Counted from the stretch's first letter, positions 37,956-46,860 are shown. The stretch is 64,000 nucleotides of DNA from an uncultured Parabacteroides sp. (GCA_949298575.1 CASFXH010000004.1:23191-87190); one strand, 5' to 3'. Program-made: numbers and translations. Notes: generated by a model from the letters alone, not told the origin.

Positions 37956-38747
37956 ATGAGTGACAACACATCTTACGTTTGGAAATTCGATCTCGAAGAG
38001 TACGCGATGACGAAAGACAACGGCGAGGACTACACCGCCAAAGTGAGCACAATCCAATCCATGAGTATTGACGCGATCGCGAGGGCAATCGCCGCCGAGC
38101 GGACGGAGTACCGCGAGCGGACGATCGTCAACATCGCGCACCTGATCGACGAGAAAATCAGGCACTTCGTCTGCCAAGGCAACACCGTCGTCACGGGCAC
38201 CGCCCTCTACTCACCTTCCATCGAAGGCGTCTTTATCGGAAAATCAGGCGAGGTCGACCCCGATCGAAACCGCTGCATGATCAACATCTCACCCTCCCAA
38301 GCCATGCGCGATGAGCTGAAGAAGGTCAAACCCGTCTTCTCAGGCTTCGTGAAAGACATGGGAGGCGCCCGGATCGCGCTGGTCACCGACACGTCGACCG
38401 GCCTCACCGACGGCACCATCACCCCGGGAGACATCCTCATCGTCACCGGAAAGAAGATCAAGTGCCTCAACGCCGACGGTTCGGGCATCGGGAAAGTCAG
38501 CTTCGTCAACACCGAGACGCAAGCCGAGACGACCGTCGCCAGCCTCGCCGTCAACGATCCCAGCAAACTGATGTTCATCGCCCCCGCGTCTCTCACCGAC
38601 GGGACCTATCTCCTGCGCATAGAAACGTATTTCAGCACGAACGCCACGCTTCTGAAGAAAGTCCGCGTGCTGGAATACAGTACGCCACTGGTGGTTGGCG
38701 ACGTAGAAGAAGACGAGGACGACGGAGGCTCTCCGGGCACGGTTTAA
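37956..38747 (+). CDS. HU-like DNA-binding protein with DUF4469-type C-terminal domain
   Basis: A 263-residue protein. Residues ~1-125 match the Bacteroidetes HU/IHF-like DNA-binding domain (TAKVSTIQSMSIDAIARAIA; ETV-like beta arms around GEVDPDRNRCMINISPS). Residues ~130-245 form a DUF4469-type Ig-like domain (GDILIVTGKKIKC, YLLRIETYFS). The tail EEDEDDGGSPGTV ends the protein; its last nine residues are identical to an internal segment of the DUF6261 protein at 8376-9197. It has its own promoter, and tandem array 3 plus a terminator lie in its 3' untranslated region. It probably has an architectural nucleoid role; the DNA target is unknown. Confidence 0.87.
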   Translation: MSDNTSYVWKFDLEEYAMTKDNGEDYTAKVSTIQSMSIDAIARAIAAERTEYRERTIVNIAHLIDEKIRHFVCQGNTVVTGTALYSPSIEGVFIGKSGEVDPDRNRCMINISPSQAMRDELKKVKPVFSGFVKDMGGARIALVTDTSTGLTDGTITPGDILIVTGKKIKCLNADGSGIGKVSFVNTETQAETTVASLAVNDPSKLMFIAPASLTDGTYLLRIETYFSTNATLLKKVRVLEYSTPLVVGDVEEDEDDGGSPGTV

Positions 38748-38758
38748 GACACGATTTT

Positions 38759-38912
38759 GTTCGACCCGATCGAACCGCTCGGTTCGACTCGATCGAACGC
38801 TTCGGTTCGATCGGATCGAACGCTTCGGTTCGATCGGGTCGAACGCTTCGGTTCGATCAGGTCGAACGCTTCGGTTCGATCGGGTCGAACGCTTCGGTTC
38901 GATCGGATCGAA
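38759..38912. repeat. Tandem array 3: 23-bp units with alternating inverted arms
   Basis: GGTTCGA recurs at 38781, 38804, 38827, 38850, 38873 and 38896, an exact 23-bp period. Arms TCGAAC and GTTCGA alternate, separated by about 5-6 bp in both directions, so each unit holds two dyads about one helical turn apart. It starts 11 bp after the HU-like stop codon and precedes the terminator at 38935-38969, so it is presumably transcribed as a 3' UTR. Confidence 0.9.
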
Positions 38913-38934
38913 CAAAATAAGGACTCTTTTTCGA

Positions 38935-38969
38935 GGCGATTGGTTCGCTACCAGTCGCCCGTTTTTTTT
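38935..38969 (+). terminator. Intrinsic terminator after tandem array 3
   Basis: A 10-bp stem with one G-U pair (GGCGATTGGT / ACCAGTCGCC), a 5-nt loop, then CG and eight T residues. It is the likely end of the HU-like transcript. Confidence 0.85.
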
Positions 38970-38988
38970 AATTCAAATAAATAATATC

Positions 38989-41049
38989 ATGATTACGGAA
39001 CAACTCATCAACCCAAGGAGCATCGTCGTGGTCGGCGGCTCCAACAACATCCACAAGCCAGGCGGAAGGCTCACGCGCAACCTTTTGGACGGGAAATACG
39101 CAGGCGAGCTGCGCGTCGTCAACAGGCACGAGACCGACGTCCAGGGCGTCCGCTCGTACCCCTCGGTGAGCGACATCCCGCCGACGGAGCTCGCCATCAT
39201 CGCCATCCCCAGCAAGGCGTGCCCCGAGGCCGTCGAGATCCTTGCGCGCGACAAGGGCGTCCGCGCCTTCATCGTCATCTCGGCCGGTTTTGGCGAGGAA
39301 ACACCCGAAGGCGGCGCCCTCGAGCGGCAAATGCTGGACACCTGCGCGCGCTACGGCGCCTCGCTCGTCGGCCCGAACTGCATCGGCGTGATGAACACAC
39401 GCTACCACGGCGTCTTTACCCAACCCGTTCCCGAGTTCCACGCCGAGGGGGTCGATTTCATCTCCAGCTCCGGCGGGACGGCGCTGTTCATCATTGAGTC
39501 GGCCTTGACGAAGGGCCTGCGTTTCGCGTCGGTATGGTCCGTGGGCAACTCCAAGCAGATAGGCGTCGAGGAGGTGCTCGAGTATATGGATCAACACTTC
39601 GACCCCGTGTTGGACTCGCTGATCAAGATGCTTTATATCGAGCAGATTAGAGACCCGGACAAGTTGCTCTACCACGCCTCGTCGCTCATCCGCAAGGGCT
39701 GCCGCGTCGCCGCCATCAAGGCCGGGAGCACCGAGTCGGGGCAGCGGGCGGCCTCGTCGCACACGGGGGCCATCGCCAGCTCCGATTCCGCCGTCGAGGC
39801 GCTCTTCCGCAAGGCGGGGATCGTCCGCTGCTTCAGCCGCGAGGAGCTGACGACGGTCGCTTGTATTTTTACGTTGAAAGCCGTGACGGGTCGCGGCTGC
39901 GCCATCGTCACCCACGCCGGCGGGCCCGCCGTCATGCTGGCCGACGCCCTCTCGAAGGGCCGGCTCAACGTCCCGAAGCTCGAGGGCCCCGTGGCCGACG
40001 AGCTGAAGTCGAAGCTCTACCCCGGCGCGGCCGTCGGCAACCCCATCGACATCATCGGCACCGGCACGCCCGAGCACCTGGCCACGGCGATCGACTATTG
40101 CGAGCGCCGCTTCGACGAGATCGACCTCATGATGGTGATCTTCGGCAGCCCCGGGCTGGTCAAGTTGTACGACGCTTACGAGGTGTTGCACAAGAAGATG
40201 GAGGAATGCCGCAAGCCGATCTTCCCGATCCTCCCGTCGATCGTCACCGCGGGCCCCGAGGTGCGCAGCTTCATCCGGAAAGGCCACGTGAACTTCTCCG
40301 ACGAGGTGACGCTTGGCACGGCCCTCTCACGCGTCCTCAACACGCCCCGCCCGGCCAGCGCCGACATCCAGCTCTACGGCGTGGACGTCCCCGAGGTGCG
40401 CCGCCTCATCGACAGCCTCCCCTCGAGCGGCTACCTTAGCCCCGACGACACGCGAGCCCTCCTTCGCGCGGCCAACATCCCGCTGGTCGCCGAGCTGGCC
40501 TCCAACGATACCGACGCCCTCCTGGCCTTCGCCCGCGAGGTGCGCTACCCCGTGGTGGCCAAGGTCGTCGGGCCTGTGCATAAGAGCGATATCGGTGGGG
40601 TAGCGCTCAACATCCAATGCGAGGAGCACCTCCTGTTCGAGATCGAGCGGATGCGCCGCCTGCCAGGGGTGACGGGGATCATGGTGCAGCCCATGCTGAA
40701 AGGGACCGAGCTGTTTTTGGGGGCGAAATACGAGGACCGCTTTGGGCACGTGGTGCTCTGCGGCCTTGGCGGGATCTTCGTGGAGGTGTTGAAAGACGTC
40801 TCCTACGGCTTGGCCCCCCTCTCCTACGAGGAGACCTATTCGATGATCCGCTCCCTCCGCGGCTACCCCATCCTCAAAGGGGCTCGCGGGCAGCGGGGTG
40901 TCGACGAGCGTCAGTACGCCGACATCATCGTCCGCCTCTCCACCCTCCTCCGCTTCGCCAAGGAGATCAAGGAGATGGACATCAACCCCCTCGTCGCGAC
41001 CGAACGCGGCCTCTTCGCCGTCGACGCGCGGATCCGGGTGGAGAAGTGA
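38989..41049 (+). CDS. Acetate-CoA ligase (ADP-forming), fused alpha/beta
   Basis: A 686-residue NDP-forming acyl-CoA synthetase with fused subunits: CoA-binding Rossmann domain (residues 1-130, IVVVGGSNNIHKPG), succinyl-CoA-ligase-like flavodoxin domains (~145-450, with HTGAIASSDSAVEALFRKAG) and a C-terminal ATP-grasp domain (~460-686, YPVVAKVVGPVHKSDIGGVAL; EIKEMDINPL). It interconverts acetyl-CoA, ADP and phosphate with acetate, CoA and ATP, giving substrate-level ATP during fermentation. The phospho-relay His lies in the SHTGA loop. Confidence 0.92.
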   Translation: MITEQLINPRSIVVVGGSNNIHKPGGRLTRNLLDGKYAGELRVVNRHETDVQGVRSYPSVSDIPPTELAIIAIPSKACPEAVEILARDKGVRAFIVISAGFGEETPEGGALERQMLDTCARYGASLVGPNCIGVMNTRYHGVFTQPVPEFHAEGVDFISSSGGTALFIIESALTKGLRFASVWSVGNSKQIGVEEVLEYMDQHFDPVLDSLIKMLYIEQIRDPDKLLYHASSLIRKGCRVAAIKAGSTESGQRAASSHTGAIASSDSAVEALFRKAGIVRCFSREELTTVACIFTLKAVTGRGCAIVTHAGGPAVMLADALSKGRLNVPKLEGPVADELKSKLYPGAAVGNPIDIIGTGTPEHLATAIDYCERRFDEIDLMMVIFGSPGLVKLYDAYEVLHKKMEECRKPIFPILPSIVTAGPEVRSFIRKGHVNFSDEVTLGTALSRVLNTPRPASADIQLYGVDVPEVRRLIDSLPSSGYLSPDDTRALLRAANIPLVAELASNDTDALLAFAREVRYPVVAKVVGPVHKSDIGGVALNIQCEEHLLFEIERMRRLPGVTGIMVQPMLKGTELFLGAKYEDRFGHVVLCGLGGIFVEVLKDVSYGLAPLSYEETYSMIRSLRGYPILKGARGQRGVDERQYADIIVRLSTLLRFAKEIKEMDINPLVATERGLFAVDARIRVEK

Positions 41050-41066
41050 GACGGATAGTAAAATGA

Positions 41067-41165
41067 AGAATGGCACGCCGATGACGCCGATCGAGCGGAT
41101 TCATGCGGATTTGTTTAATATATCCGTGTGAATCCGCCTTATCAGCGTTATCAGCGTGCCATTCT
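41067..41165. repeat. Long inverted repeat (44-nt arms), REP/MITE-like
   Basis: Arms 41067-41110 and 41122-41165 are complementary over 44 nt with about 36 exact matches and most differences compatible with G-U pairing; the loop is 11 nt (AT-rich). Outer ends are AGAATGGCACGC / GCGTGCCATTCT. The arms also contain internal direct repeats (GACGCCGAT, GCGGAT). It lies between the convergent acetate-CoA ligase and antitoxin genes, has no T-run, and encodes nothing. Confidence 0.85.
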
Positions 41166-41177
41166 ACGTCCCTTCCC

Positions 41178-41483
41178 TTACATCATTGGCTTTACGATGT
41201 CGAATTTAAGACCGAGCGCGTTGAGAATGCGCAGGAAAAGGCCGACGCCCGGCTCGATAAGCCCGTTTTCGATTTTCGAGATATAAGACTTGTTCGTGCC
41301 GACCCTTCTCGCGAGCTCGCTTTGGGTGATTTTCGCTTCTTTCCTCGCGCTCGCGATGACTTGGCCGGTATAGAAAGCGTAAGCCTCGTCTTCCGCTTTC
41401 GTACGTTCGGGAGTTCCTGCTTTCCCGAACTTTGCGTCCAATACCGCGTCATAATCCACGATTTTGTGATTGTTTGTCTCCAT
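41178..41483 (-). CDS. HigA-like antitoxin, XRE-type helix-turn-helix
   Basis: A 101-residue protein with a C-terminal XRE HTH (ITQSELARRVGTNKSYISKIENG, residues ~53-76), the DNA-binding domain of HigA-type antitoxins. The N-terminal half likely binds the toxin. It overlaps the upstream toxin gene by 35 bp, the toxin-first order of higBA systems. It should neutralise the toxin and repress the shared promoter. Confidence 0.9.
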   Translation of the reverse strand: METNNHKIVDYDAVLDAKFGKAGTPERTKAEDEAYAFYTGQVIASARKEAKITQSELARRVGTNKSYISKIENGLIEPGVGLFLRILNALGLKFDIVKPMM

Positions 41484-41796
41484 AATAAGCCTCCCTAATT
41501 TTAAACGCTTTTTCTATTTCCGAGGATGGAGCCTTTTGGGTTTTCTTTTGAAATCCGTTAAATAGTACCACTATAGCCCCGTCGTCAAAGATAAAGAACA
41601 CCCGATAAATATTACCGTTGTATTCCGTCCTTAGCTCATACAATCCGTCCCTGATCAGCCGTACGAACTTTTGGGGCACTCTATCTTGAGTTTTCAGAAG
41701 GAGCAGGCCATATTGTACTTTTTCCTGCTCTTTCTCTGTCAAGGTAGCCATGAACGCTTCAAAGTATCCACCGTATGTTCTTATCTTTCGTGTCAT
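41449..41796 (-). CDS. HigB/RelE-like toxin
   Basis: A 115-residue RelE/ParE-superfamily toxin (YELRTEYNGNIYRVFFIFDDGAIVVLFNGFQKKTQKAP), the ribosome-dependent mRNase fold. Basic and aromatic residues of the C-terminal strand (R, F, K) are present, so it looks intact. It forms a bicistronic unit with the downstream antitoxin. A TACCTTCG promoter element at 41801-41808 is so close to the ATG that the mRNA would have almost no leader. Confidence 0.9.
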   Translation of the reverse strand: MTRKIRTYGGYFEAFMATLTEKEQEKVQYGLLLLKTQDRVPQKFVRLIRDGLYELRTEYNGNIYRVFFIFDDGAIVVLFNGFQKKTQKAPSSEIEKAFKIREAYYGDKQSQNRGL

Positions 41797-41800
41797 GTCG

Positions 41801-41831
41801 CGAAGGTATGAATTGTTTCTTTATATGGCAA
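41801..41831 (-). promoter_or_regulatory. Promoter of the toxin-antitoxin pair
   Basis: On the minus strand, TTGC (41828-41831), 19 bp, TACCTTCG (41801-41808). It ends 5 bp before the toxin ATG and overlaps the region just after the Ntn-hydrolase stop. Confidence 0.55.
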
Positions 41832-41834
41832 CCT

Positions 41835-43055
41835 TTATCGCTCGTTGTTGATCAATGGCTGATACGTCTTCTCGATCAAGGGCGCGACCTCCTCATAGAG
41901 CTCGGCTATCCGCTCCGTGTCTAACCCCGTCGCTTCCCATTCGGCTATCGATTGGGCGAAGCGTTGGTAGACCTCCTCGCGGACGGGGCTGATCCGCTGC
42001 AAGTAGCCCGTCCCGTCGGCGTTCCAGAGCGTGGTCCAGTGGATGTATTTCTGCCCATTTCCCCGATGGATGGGGTAAGCCTGCTCGCGAAGGGTCGTGG
42101 CGTAATAGCAAAGCGGGGCGGTCTTCCGTCGCTCATCGTAGGTGACCAACGCCGGCTGCCGATCGCCCATTTTCACCCAGAGCGGCAACGGGATGGAGGT
42201 CGGAGGGTAGCCCAGTTCCGTCCACATGGTGGTCAGCTCAGGATCCATACCCGGTTTGACCCCTTGGACGACCACCGAGGCGGTGCTCTCCGCCCTGGGG
42301 ATGAAGTCTTGCTCGACGCGCCATTCCGTCTGCTCCGCCCGCTTCAGGTCAAGGCCCATCAGGCTGTGGTAGTAGGAGGCGGAGACGTCCTCGAAGATGC
42401 GGAGTGGCGTGATGCCGATGGGATACATTTCCTTGAAGAGCGTTTGGGCGGACTCGTAGCGGATGTATCCCATGCCCTTGTCCTTTTCCCCCTCGAAAGA
42501 GAAGTTGGTGTAGATGAGGTAGCCGTTGGGCGCCAGGCTAGGATCGTTCACGTCTTTCTTGTGGTAGCGCGAGTTGTTGGTCTCGTAGTAGGCGGCGCCA
42601 CCCATCGCGTCAATCACGCCGAAGTTGGCCTCCACCCGCATCGGCCTTGAAAGCGTATCCAGGTAATGCTCGAAGTCCGCCGCGCTTCGGCAAACCGCCA
42701 GCGCTTGCCGCATGAGTCTCCCCTCAAGCCCCATCTGCTCGTCGGGGATGGTGTCGTCTTTCAGGTTGTAAGAGGCCGTGTTCATGATGGAGAAACCGGC
42801 GTCGTTGGTGCCGATCCAGATGTCACCGTCCAACTTGTCGCTGTTCGTCAGTCCGATATAGCTGAAACGATCGCCTTGTTCATAGACGATGTGGTTGTAG
42901 CGGGCACCCGTGTCGCGGTGCTTCCAGAGGAGAGGTCGCCCGTCGGGAGTCGCTTTTCCCGAGACGATGATCGAGGTGCAAGCCACGCTCTCCTGGCTCA
43001 GCGTGAGTCCGCAAAGGACCACCCCGATCGCTAGTAATGAATTTTTCATGCTCAT
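41835..43055 (-). CDS. Secreted Ntn-hydrolase (C45/choloylglycine hydrolase-like)
   Basis: A 406-residue exported protein. A signal peptide is followed directly by ACTSIIV, placing Cys26 at the mature N-terminus as the likely N-terminal nucleophile. Further family features are KATPDGRPLLWKHRD and WIGTNDAGFSIMN. Such enzymes cleave linear amide bonds (acyl-amino acids, bile salts, penicillin-type amides). The remaining catalytic residues could not be assigned with certainty, so the exact subfamily and substrate stay open. A dipeptidase (C69) role is the main alternative. Confidence 0.8.
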   Translation of the reverse strand: MSMKNSLLAIGVVLCGLTLSQESVACTSIIVSGKATPDGRPLLWKHRDTGARYNHIVYEQGDRFSYIGLTNSDKLDGDIWIGTNDAGFSIMNTASYNLKDDTIPDEQMGLEGRLMRQALAVCRSAADFEHYLDTLSRPMRVEANFGVIDAMGGAAYYETNNSRYHKKDVNDPSLAPNGYLIYTNFSFEGEKDKGMGYIRYESAQTLFKEMYPIGITPLRIFEDVSASYYHSLMGLDLKRAEQTEWRVEQDFIPRAESTASVVVQGVKPGMDPELTTMWTELGYPPTSIPLPLWVKMGDRQPALVTYDERRKTAPLCYYATTLREQAYPIHRGNGQKYIHWTTLWNADGTGYLQRISPVREEVYQRFAQSIAEWEATGLDTERIAELYEEVAPLIEKTYQPLINNER

Positions 43056-43165
43056 TCTTTATCTTGATTTAAGTTGTTCTTCTTAAAAAAAGCGGGTAAA
43101 GGTAAGGATTTATCGCCACATTCGCGCCGGGTTGCCATGAATTAGGAAAAGATGTTTTTTTACCA

Positions 43166-43195
43166 TTGGCCTTTCGATTGAAAAGCTTACCTTTG
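43166..43195 (+). promoter_or_regulatory. Promoter of the SLC13-family permease
   Basis: TTGG at 43166-43169, 18 bp, then an exact TACCTTTG at 43188-43195; 35 bp upstream of the ATG. Confidence 0.65.
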
Positions 43196-43230
43196 CGGCC
43201 TCTTTAGAAATCATCAAACGTTTTACGGAA

Positions 43231-45081
43231 ATGTGGATCACCATCGCTATCTTGGTTGTCGCGGCAATCTTCTTCATGAGCGGGAAGGTTCGTTCGGATT
43301 TAGTCGCTATTTGCTCGTTGTTAATGTTGCTTATTTGCCATATCTTGACGCCGGAGGAAGGGCTTTCCGGGTTTTCCAATTCGGTGGTGATCATGATGAT
43401 TGGCTTGTTCGTCGTGGGTGGCGCGATCTTCCAGACGGGCTTGGCGAAGATGATCAGTGGCCGTTTGTTGCGCTTGTCGGGGAATAGCGAGCTGAGGTTG
43501 TTTCTTCTCGTCATGCTTGCCACGGCCTCGATTGGGGCTTTCGTGAGCAATACGGGGACGGTGGCGCTGATGCTACCCATTGTCGTGAGTATGGCCGCGG
43601 CCACGAAGACGAACGCTCGGCGGTTGCTCATGCCATTGGCCTTCGCCAGCAGCATGGGTGGAATGATGACGTTGATCGGTACGCCCCCCAACTTGATTAT
43701 CCAAGAGGCCTTGACGGAGGCGGGTTATGAGCCGTTATCGTTTTTTTCGTTCTTGCCTGTCGGATTGGTTTGTCTGGCGGTGGGAATAGTGGTCTTGCTG
43801 CCATTGACAAAATGGTTTCTGGGAGAAAAGGCCGTAGAGGACCAGTCCGGGCATTCCGTGGGCAAGTCTTTGAAACAATTGGCCCGTGAATATGATTTAT
43901 CAGAGAATTTATTTCGCTTGCGGGTGGAATCCGGTTCCTCCGCGGTGGGACAAAGCATCGCTCAATTGGACGCGCGCCGAGCCTATGGGGTGAATATTCT
44001 GGAAATACGTCGGGAGAAAGGTTCACAAACCCGTTTTTTGTCTACCGTGACGCAACTTTATACGCCGGATACGAGGATAGAGGAAGGCGACGTACTCTAT
44101 GTTTCAGGAGAGAGGGCCCAGGTAGATAAGATGGCCGCTGATTTCCATTTGTCCTTGTTGGATCGCGCTAAAGCTTCGGCGGGAAAAGAAGAACTTGCGT
44201 TTTATGATTTGGGAATCGCTGAAATCGTGCTTATGCCGTCTTCGCGTATGATCAATCGGACGGTGAAGGAAGTGGATTTCCGACGTACGTTTCATGTGAA
44301 CGTGCTCGCGATCCGTCGTAAAAGAGAATATATCCGTCAGCATTTGGGCAGCGAAAAGATGCACAATGGTGATGTCCTTTTGGTGCAAGGCAGTTGGGAC
44401 GATATCGCTCGCCTGTCGAAAGGGGAAGACAATTGGGTCGTGTTGGGGCAACCCCTCGCGGAGGCCGCTAAAGTGACACTGGATTATAAGGCGCCCATGG
44501 CTGCCGCGATCATGCTCTTGATGATCGCGATGATGGTTTTCGATTTCATCCCGGTGGCACCTGTTACGGCGGTCATGATCTCGGCGGTCTTGATGGTGTT
44601 GACGGGCTGCTTGCGCAGTGTGGAAGCGGCGTATAAGACTATAAACTGGGAAACGATCGTGTTGTTTGGCGCGATGTTGCCCATGTCTCTCGCCTTGGAA
44701 AAGACAGGGGTTTCACGGTACTTATCGGACGCGTTGGTGAGTGGGATAGGTGGCTATGGTCCGATTATCTTATTGGCCGGTATTTATTTTACGACTTCAG
44801 TCATGACGATGTTTATCAGCAATACGGTAACCGCGGTCTTGATGGCGCCAATCGCCTTGCAGAGCGCCGTTCATGCGGGAGTGAATCCCGTTCCTTTTCT
44901 TTTCGCGGTGACGGTGGGGGCGAGCATGTGCTTCGCGTCTCCTTTTTCGACGCCGCCCAACGCGTTGGTCATGCCTGCCGGTCAGTATTCTTTTGCCGAT
45001 TATATAAAAGTCGGGCTTCCTTTGCAAATCATTATGGGAGTAGTGATGGTCTTGGTGCTTCCTTTGCTCTTCCCTTTTTGA
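43231..45081 (+). CDS. SLC13-family permease with two TrkA-C domains
   Basis: A 616-residue inner-membrane anion symporter. About five helices (residues 1-185) are followed by two cytoplasmic TrkA-C/RCK-C domains (~215-300 and ~305-395) and a second membrane half (~410-616). SNTGTVALMLP and SNTVTAVLMAPIA correspond to the paired Ser-Asn-Thr motifs that bind Na+ and the dicarboxylate or sulfate substrate, and GTPPNLI is also typical. Candidate substrates are sulfate or C4-dicarboxylates. Confidence 0.92.
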   Translation: MWITIAILVVAAIFFMSGKVRSDLVAICSLLMLLICHILTPEEGLSGFSNSVVIMMIGLFVVGGAIFQTGLAKMISGRLLRLSGNSELRLFLLVMLATASIGAFVSNTGTVALMLPIVVSMAAATKTNARRLLMPLAFASSMGGMMTLIGTPPNLIIQEALTEAGYEPLSFFSFLPVGLVCLAVGIVVLLPLTKWFLGEKAVEDQSGHSVGKSLKQLAREYDLSENLFRLRVESGSSAVGQSIAQLDARRAYGVNILEIRREKGSQTRFLSTVTQLYTPDTRIEEGDVLYVSGERAQVDKMAADFHLSLLDRAKASAGKEELAFYDLGIAEIVLMPSSRMINRTVKEVDFRRTFHVNVLAIRRKREYIRQHLGSEKMHNGDVLLVQGSWDDIARLSKGEDNWVVLGQPLAEAAKVTLDYKAPMAAAIMLLMIAMMVFDFIPVAPVTAVMISAVLMVLTGCLRSVEAAYKTINWETIVLFGAMLPMSLALEKTGVSRYLSDALVSGIGGYGPIILLAGIYFTTSVMTMFISNTVTAVLMAPIALQSAVHAGVNPVPFLFAVTVGASMCFASPFSTPPNALVMPAGQYSFADYIKVGLPLQIIMGVVMVLVLPLLFPF

Positions 45082-45234
45082 TGGGGTGAACGCATACGTG
45101 TCTTGATCCTGTTTTTCATTCTTCAATTCTCTTTTGTTCATCGAATAAAATCGTTTGTTCGATAAATAAACGGAGAAATAGAACGCATGGTTGAGCGCCC
45201 GTCAGAACACGTTCATGCTGGGCGAACAAAAGAA

Positions 45235-45266
45235 ACACGGAAGCTCAAAAGGATGAACTTCCGTGT
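45235..45266 (-). terminator. Terminator of the M28 peptidase gene
   Basis: A 9-bp perfect stem (ACACGGAAG / CTTCCGTGT) about 28 bp after the stop on the minus strand, followed on that strand by TTTCTTTTG. Confidence 0.72.
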
Positions 45267-45293
45267 CATTTGTCTTATTAGTCGTGAAAAATC

Positions 45294-46835
45294 TTATTCT
45301 TGGATATACAATCCCTCACGAGAGAGTTGCTTGTCGAGGTTCGCGACACCCAAGGCGACGATCGCCGTGACGGTCGCTGCTTGCTCTTGGTATTCAGGAA
45401 TGTTTTTCGTATAAAGATCGCGCTCCGTATGCCAGATTTCGCTATAACGGAAATCGTAGCCCTTGAAGTCCTCAGTCGTGAAGCCAATAGTCGGAACACC
45501 CTCTACGGCGAAGACGGTCGCGTCGGTGCCGCCCGGAGTCTTGGGCTGCCGGCGAGGTTCGCTGACCGTGACCTCAAACGGGTAGTCAGGACGGATGTTC
45601 TTGATTGGTTCGCAGATCTTGACAAAATCGTCATACATCGCTTGCGGGACAGAGATTCCGACAGGAGGTTCCGGCCCACCATCGCGGTTGAACATGTTCG
45701 AGATCTTAGCTAACTTTTCGGGATGCGCTTTCACCCACGCTTTCGCGCCCAGCAAACCGAACTCCTCACCCGCGAAAGCGATGAAAAGGATGGTCCGTTT
45801 GGGCTTAGCGCCTGATTGGGCGATCATGCGGGCCGCCTCCATCATTGGACCGATACCCGTTCCGCAGTCAATACCGCCCGTCGCGACGTCGTAAGCGTCC
45901 AAGTGGCCACTGACGATGACATATTCATCCGGGTATTTCGTGCCCTTGATAGACGCGATGACCGACTTATATTTGACTGGTCCCAGCTTGAAGTGATTAC
46001 GGATATCGAACTCGAGTTGGAAATCTCGACGTTCTTCTACCATCTGTTTGATGATGGCGAATTGGTGCTTGTCGAGTTTGATGTCGGGTTGCTCCGGAAG
46101 GTTATCGAAGGTCATTTGGTCGAGCATTTTCCGGTCATAAAGCGCCCGGATAGGTATTTCTGAAGACTGGATGAAGCCCAACGCGCCCGCTTCGCACATC
46201 TCTTTATAATAGAGGCCAGGGAATTCTTTGTATTCCAAGAGCGGTGTGTCTGTCCCGTTCGCCCGGTTGTTCATTTGGATCTCCCGATTCTTTTTGGTGA
46301 TTTCCGCGTTCTCTTTCTTGATCTCAGCGCGGGTAGAGTCCGCCGCGGGTGAGCGATCGATCGGCCAGCCCGTATTGGTGCCAGAAATCAGGACCCAAGC
46401 GCCATTCAAACGCCCTTTGATGCGCTTGAATTCCTCTTCGGTACGTGGCTCGATCACGACGTGGCCTCGTTGCAAGCCCTTCGTTCCTGAGGTGTACGAC
46501 GGGGTCGCGAAGTGGAGCGTCATTCCGTTATCGCTCAACAAACGGCCAAACCAAGGTCCGCGATTGAAGCCCACCGGAACACTTCCCGCCTCTTCCGTTA
46601 CGACGTCTAATCCCCATTTCTTAAATTCCCGGACCATCCATTCCGCCGCGTTCTCGTAAGCGTCGGAACCAATAAGCCGGCCCCCAAACCGATTTGTCAA
46701 GATATCCAAATGATGCATAACTTGATTGTCGGTCTGGCCAATCTCGATAATTTTCTTCACGGCGGCATCTTGCGCGCTTACCGGATTAAAATTCAAGCAA
46801 GCGATAGCCGCACATAATAGCCAAACTTTTTTCAT
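45294..46835 (-). CDS. Secreted M28-family zinc aminopeptidase
   Basis: A 513-residue exported peptidase with a signal peptide (to ~21), a PA-like insert (~100-240) and a C-terminal M28 domain. Zinc ligands and catalytic residues are visible: H311 (SGHLDAYD), D323 (GGIDCGTG), E357/E358 (FAGEEFG) and a late His (IWHTERD). It probably releases N-terminal residues from peptides in the periplasm, complementing the C1 and M24 aminopeptidases elsewhere in the window. Confidence 0.93.
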   Translation of the reverse strand: MKKVWLLCAAIACLNFNPVSAQDAAVKKIIEIGQTDNQVMHHLDILTNRFGGRLIGSDAYENAAEWMVREFKKWGLDVVTEEAGSVPVGFNRGPWFGRLLSDNGMTLHFATPSYTSGTKGLQRGHVVIEPRTEEEFKRIKGRLNGAWVLISGTNTGWPIDRSPAADSTRAEIKKENAEITKKNREIQMNNRANGTDTPLLEYKEFPGLYYKEMCEAGALGFIQSSEIPIRALYDRKMLDQMTFDNLPEQPDIKLDKHQFAIIKQMVEERRDFQLEFDIRNHFKLGPVKYKSVIASIKGTKYPDEYVIVSGHLDAYDVATGGIDCGTGIGPMMEAARMIAQSGAKPKRTILFIAFAGEEFGLLGAKAWVKAHPEKLAKISNMFNRDGGPEPPVGISVPQAMYDDFVKICEPIKNIRPDYPFEVTVSEPRRQPKTPGGTDATVFAVEGVPTIGFTTEDFKGYDFRYSEIWHTERDLYTKNIPEYQEQAATVTAIVALGVANLDKQLSREGLYIQE

Positions 46836-46852
46836 GTGTATTATAAATTAAA

Positions 46853-46860
46853 TATCTTCG
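46853..46860 (+). promoter_or_regulatory. -7 element (TATCTTCG) upstream of the EFR1 gene
   Basis: Close to TAnnTTTG, 70 bp upstream of the ATG at 46931; the -33 region (TTTC near 46830) is weak. Confidence 0.4.

Noticed and set aside
41067-41165. Ordinary intrinsic terminator
   Set aside because: The stem is far longer than a terminator and neither strand has a T-run after it.
45082-45234. Small gene between the SLC13 permease and the M28 peptidase
   Set aside because: A 75-codon plus frame at 45187 crosses the minus-strand terminator and enters the peptidase gene; nothing else in the gap looks coding.
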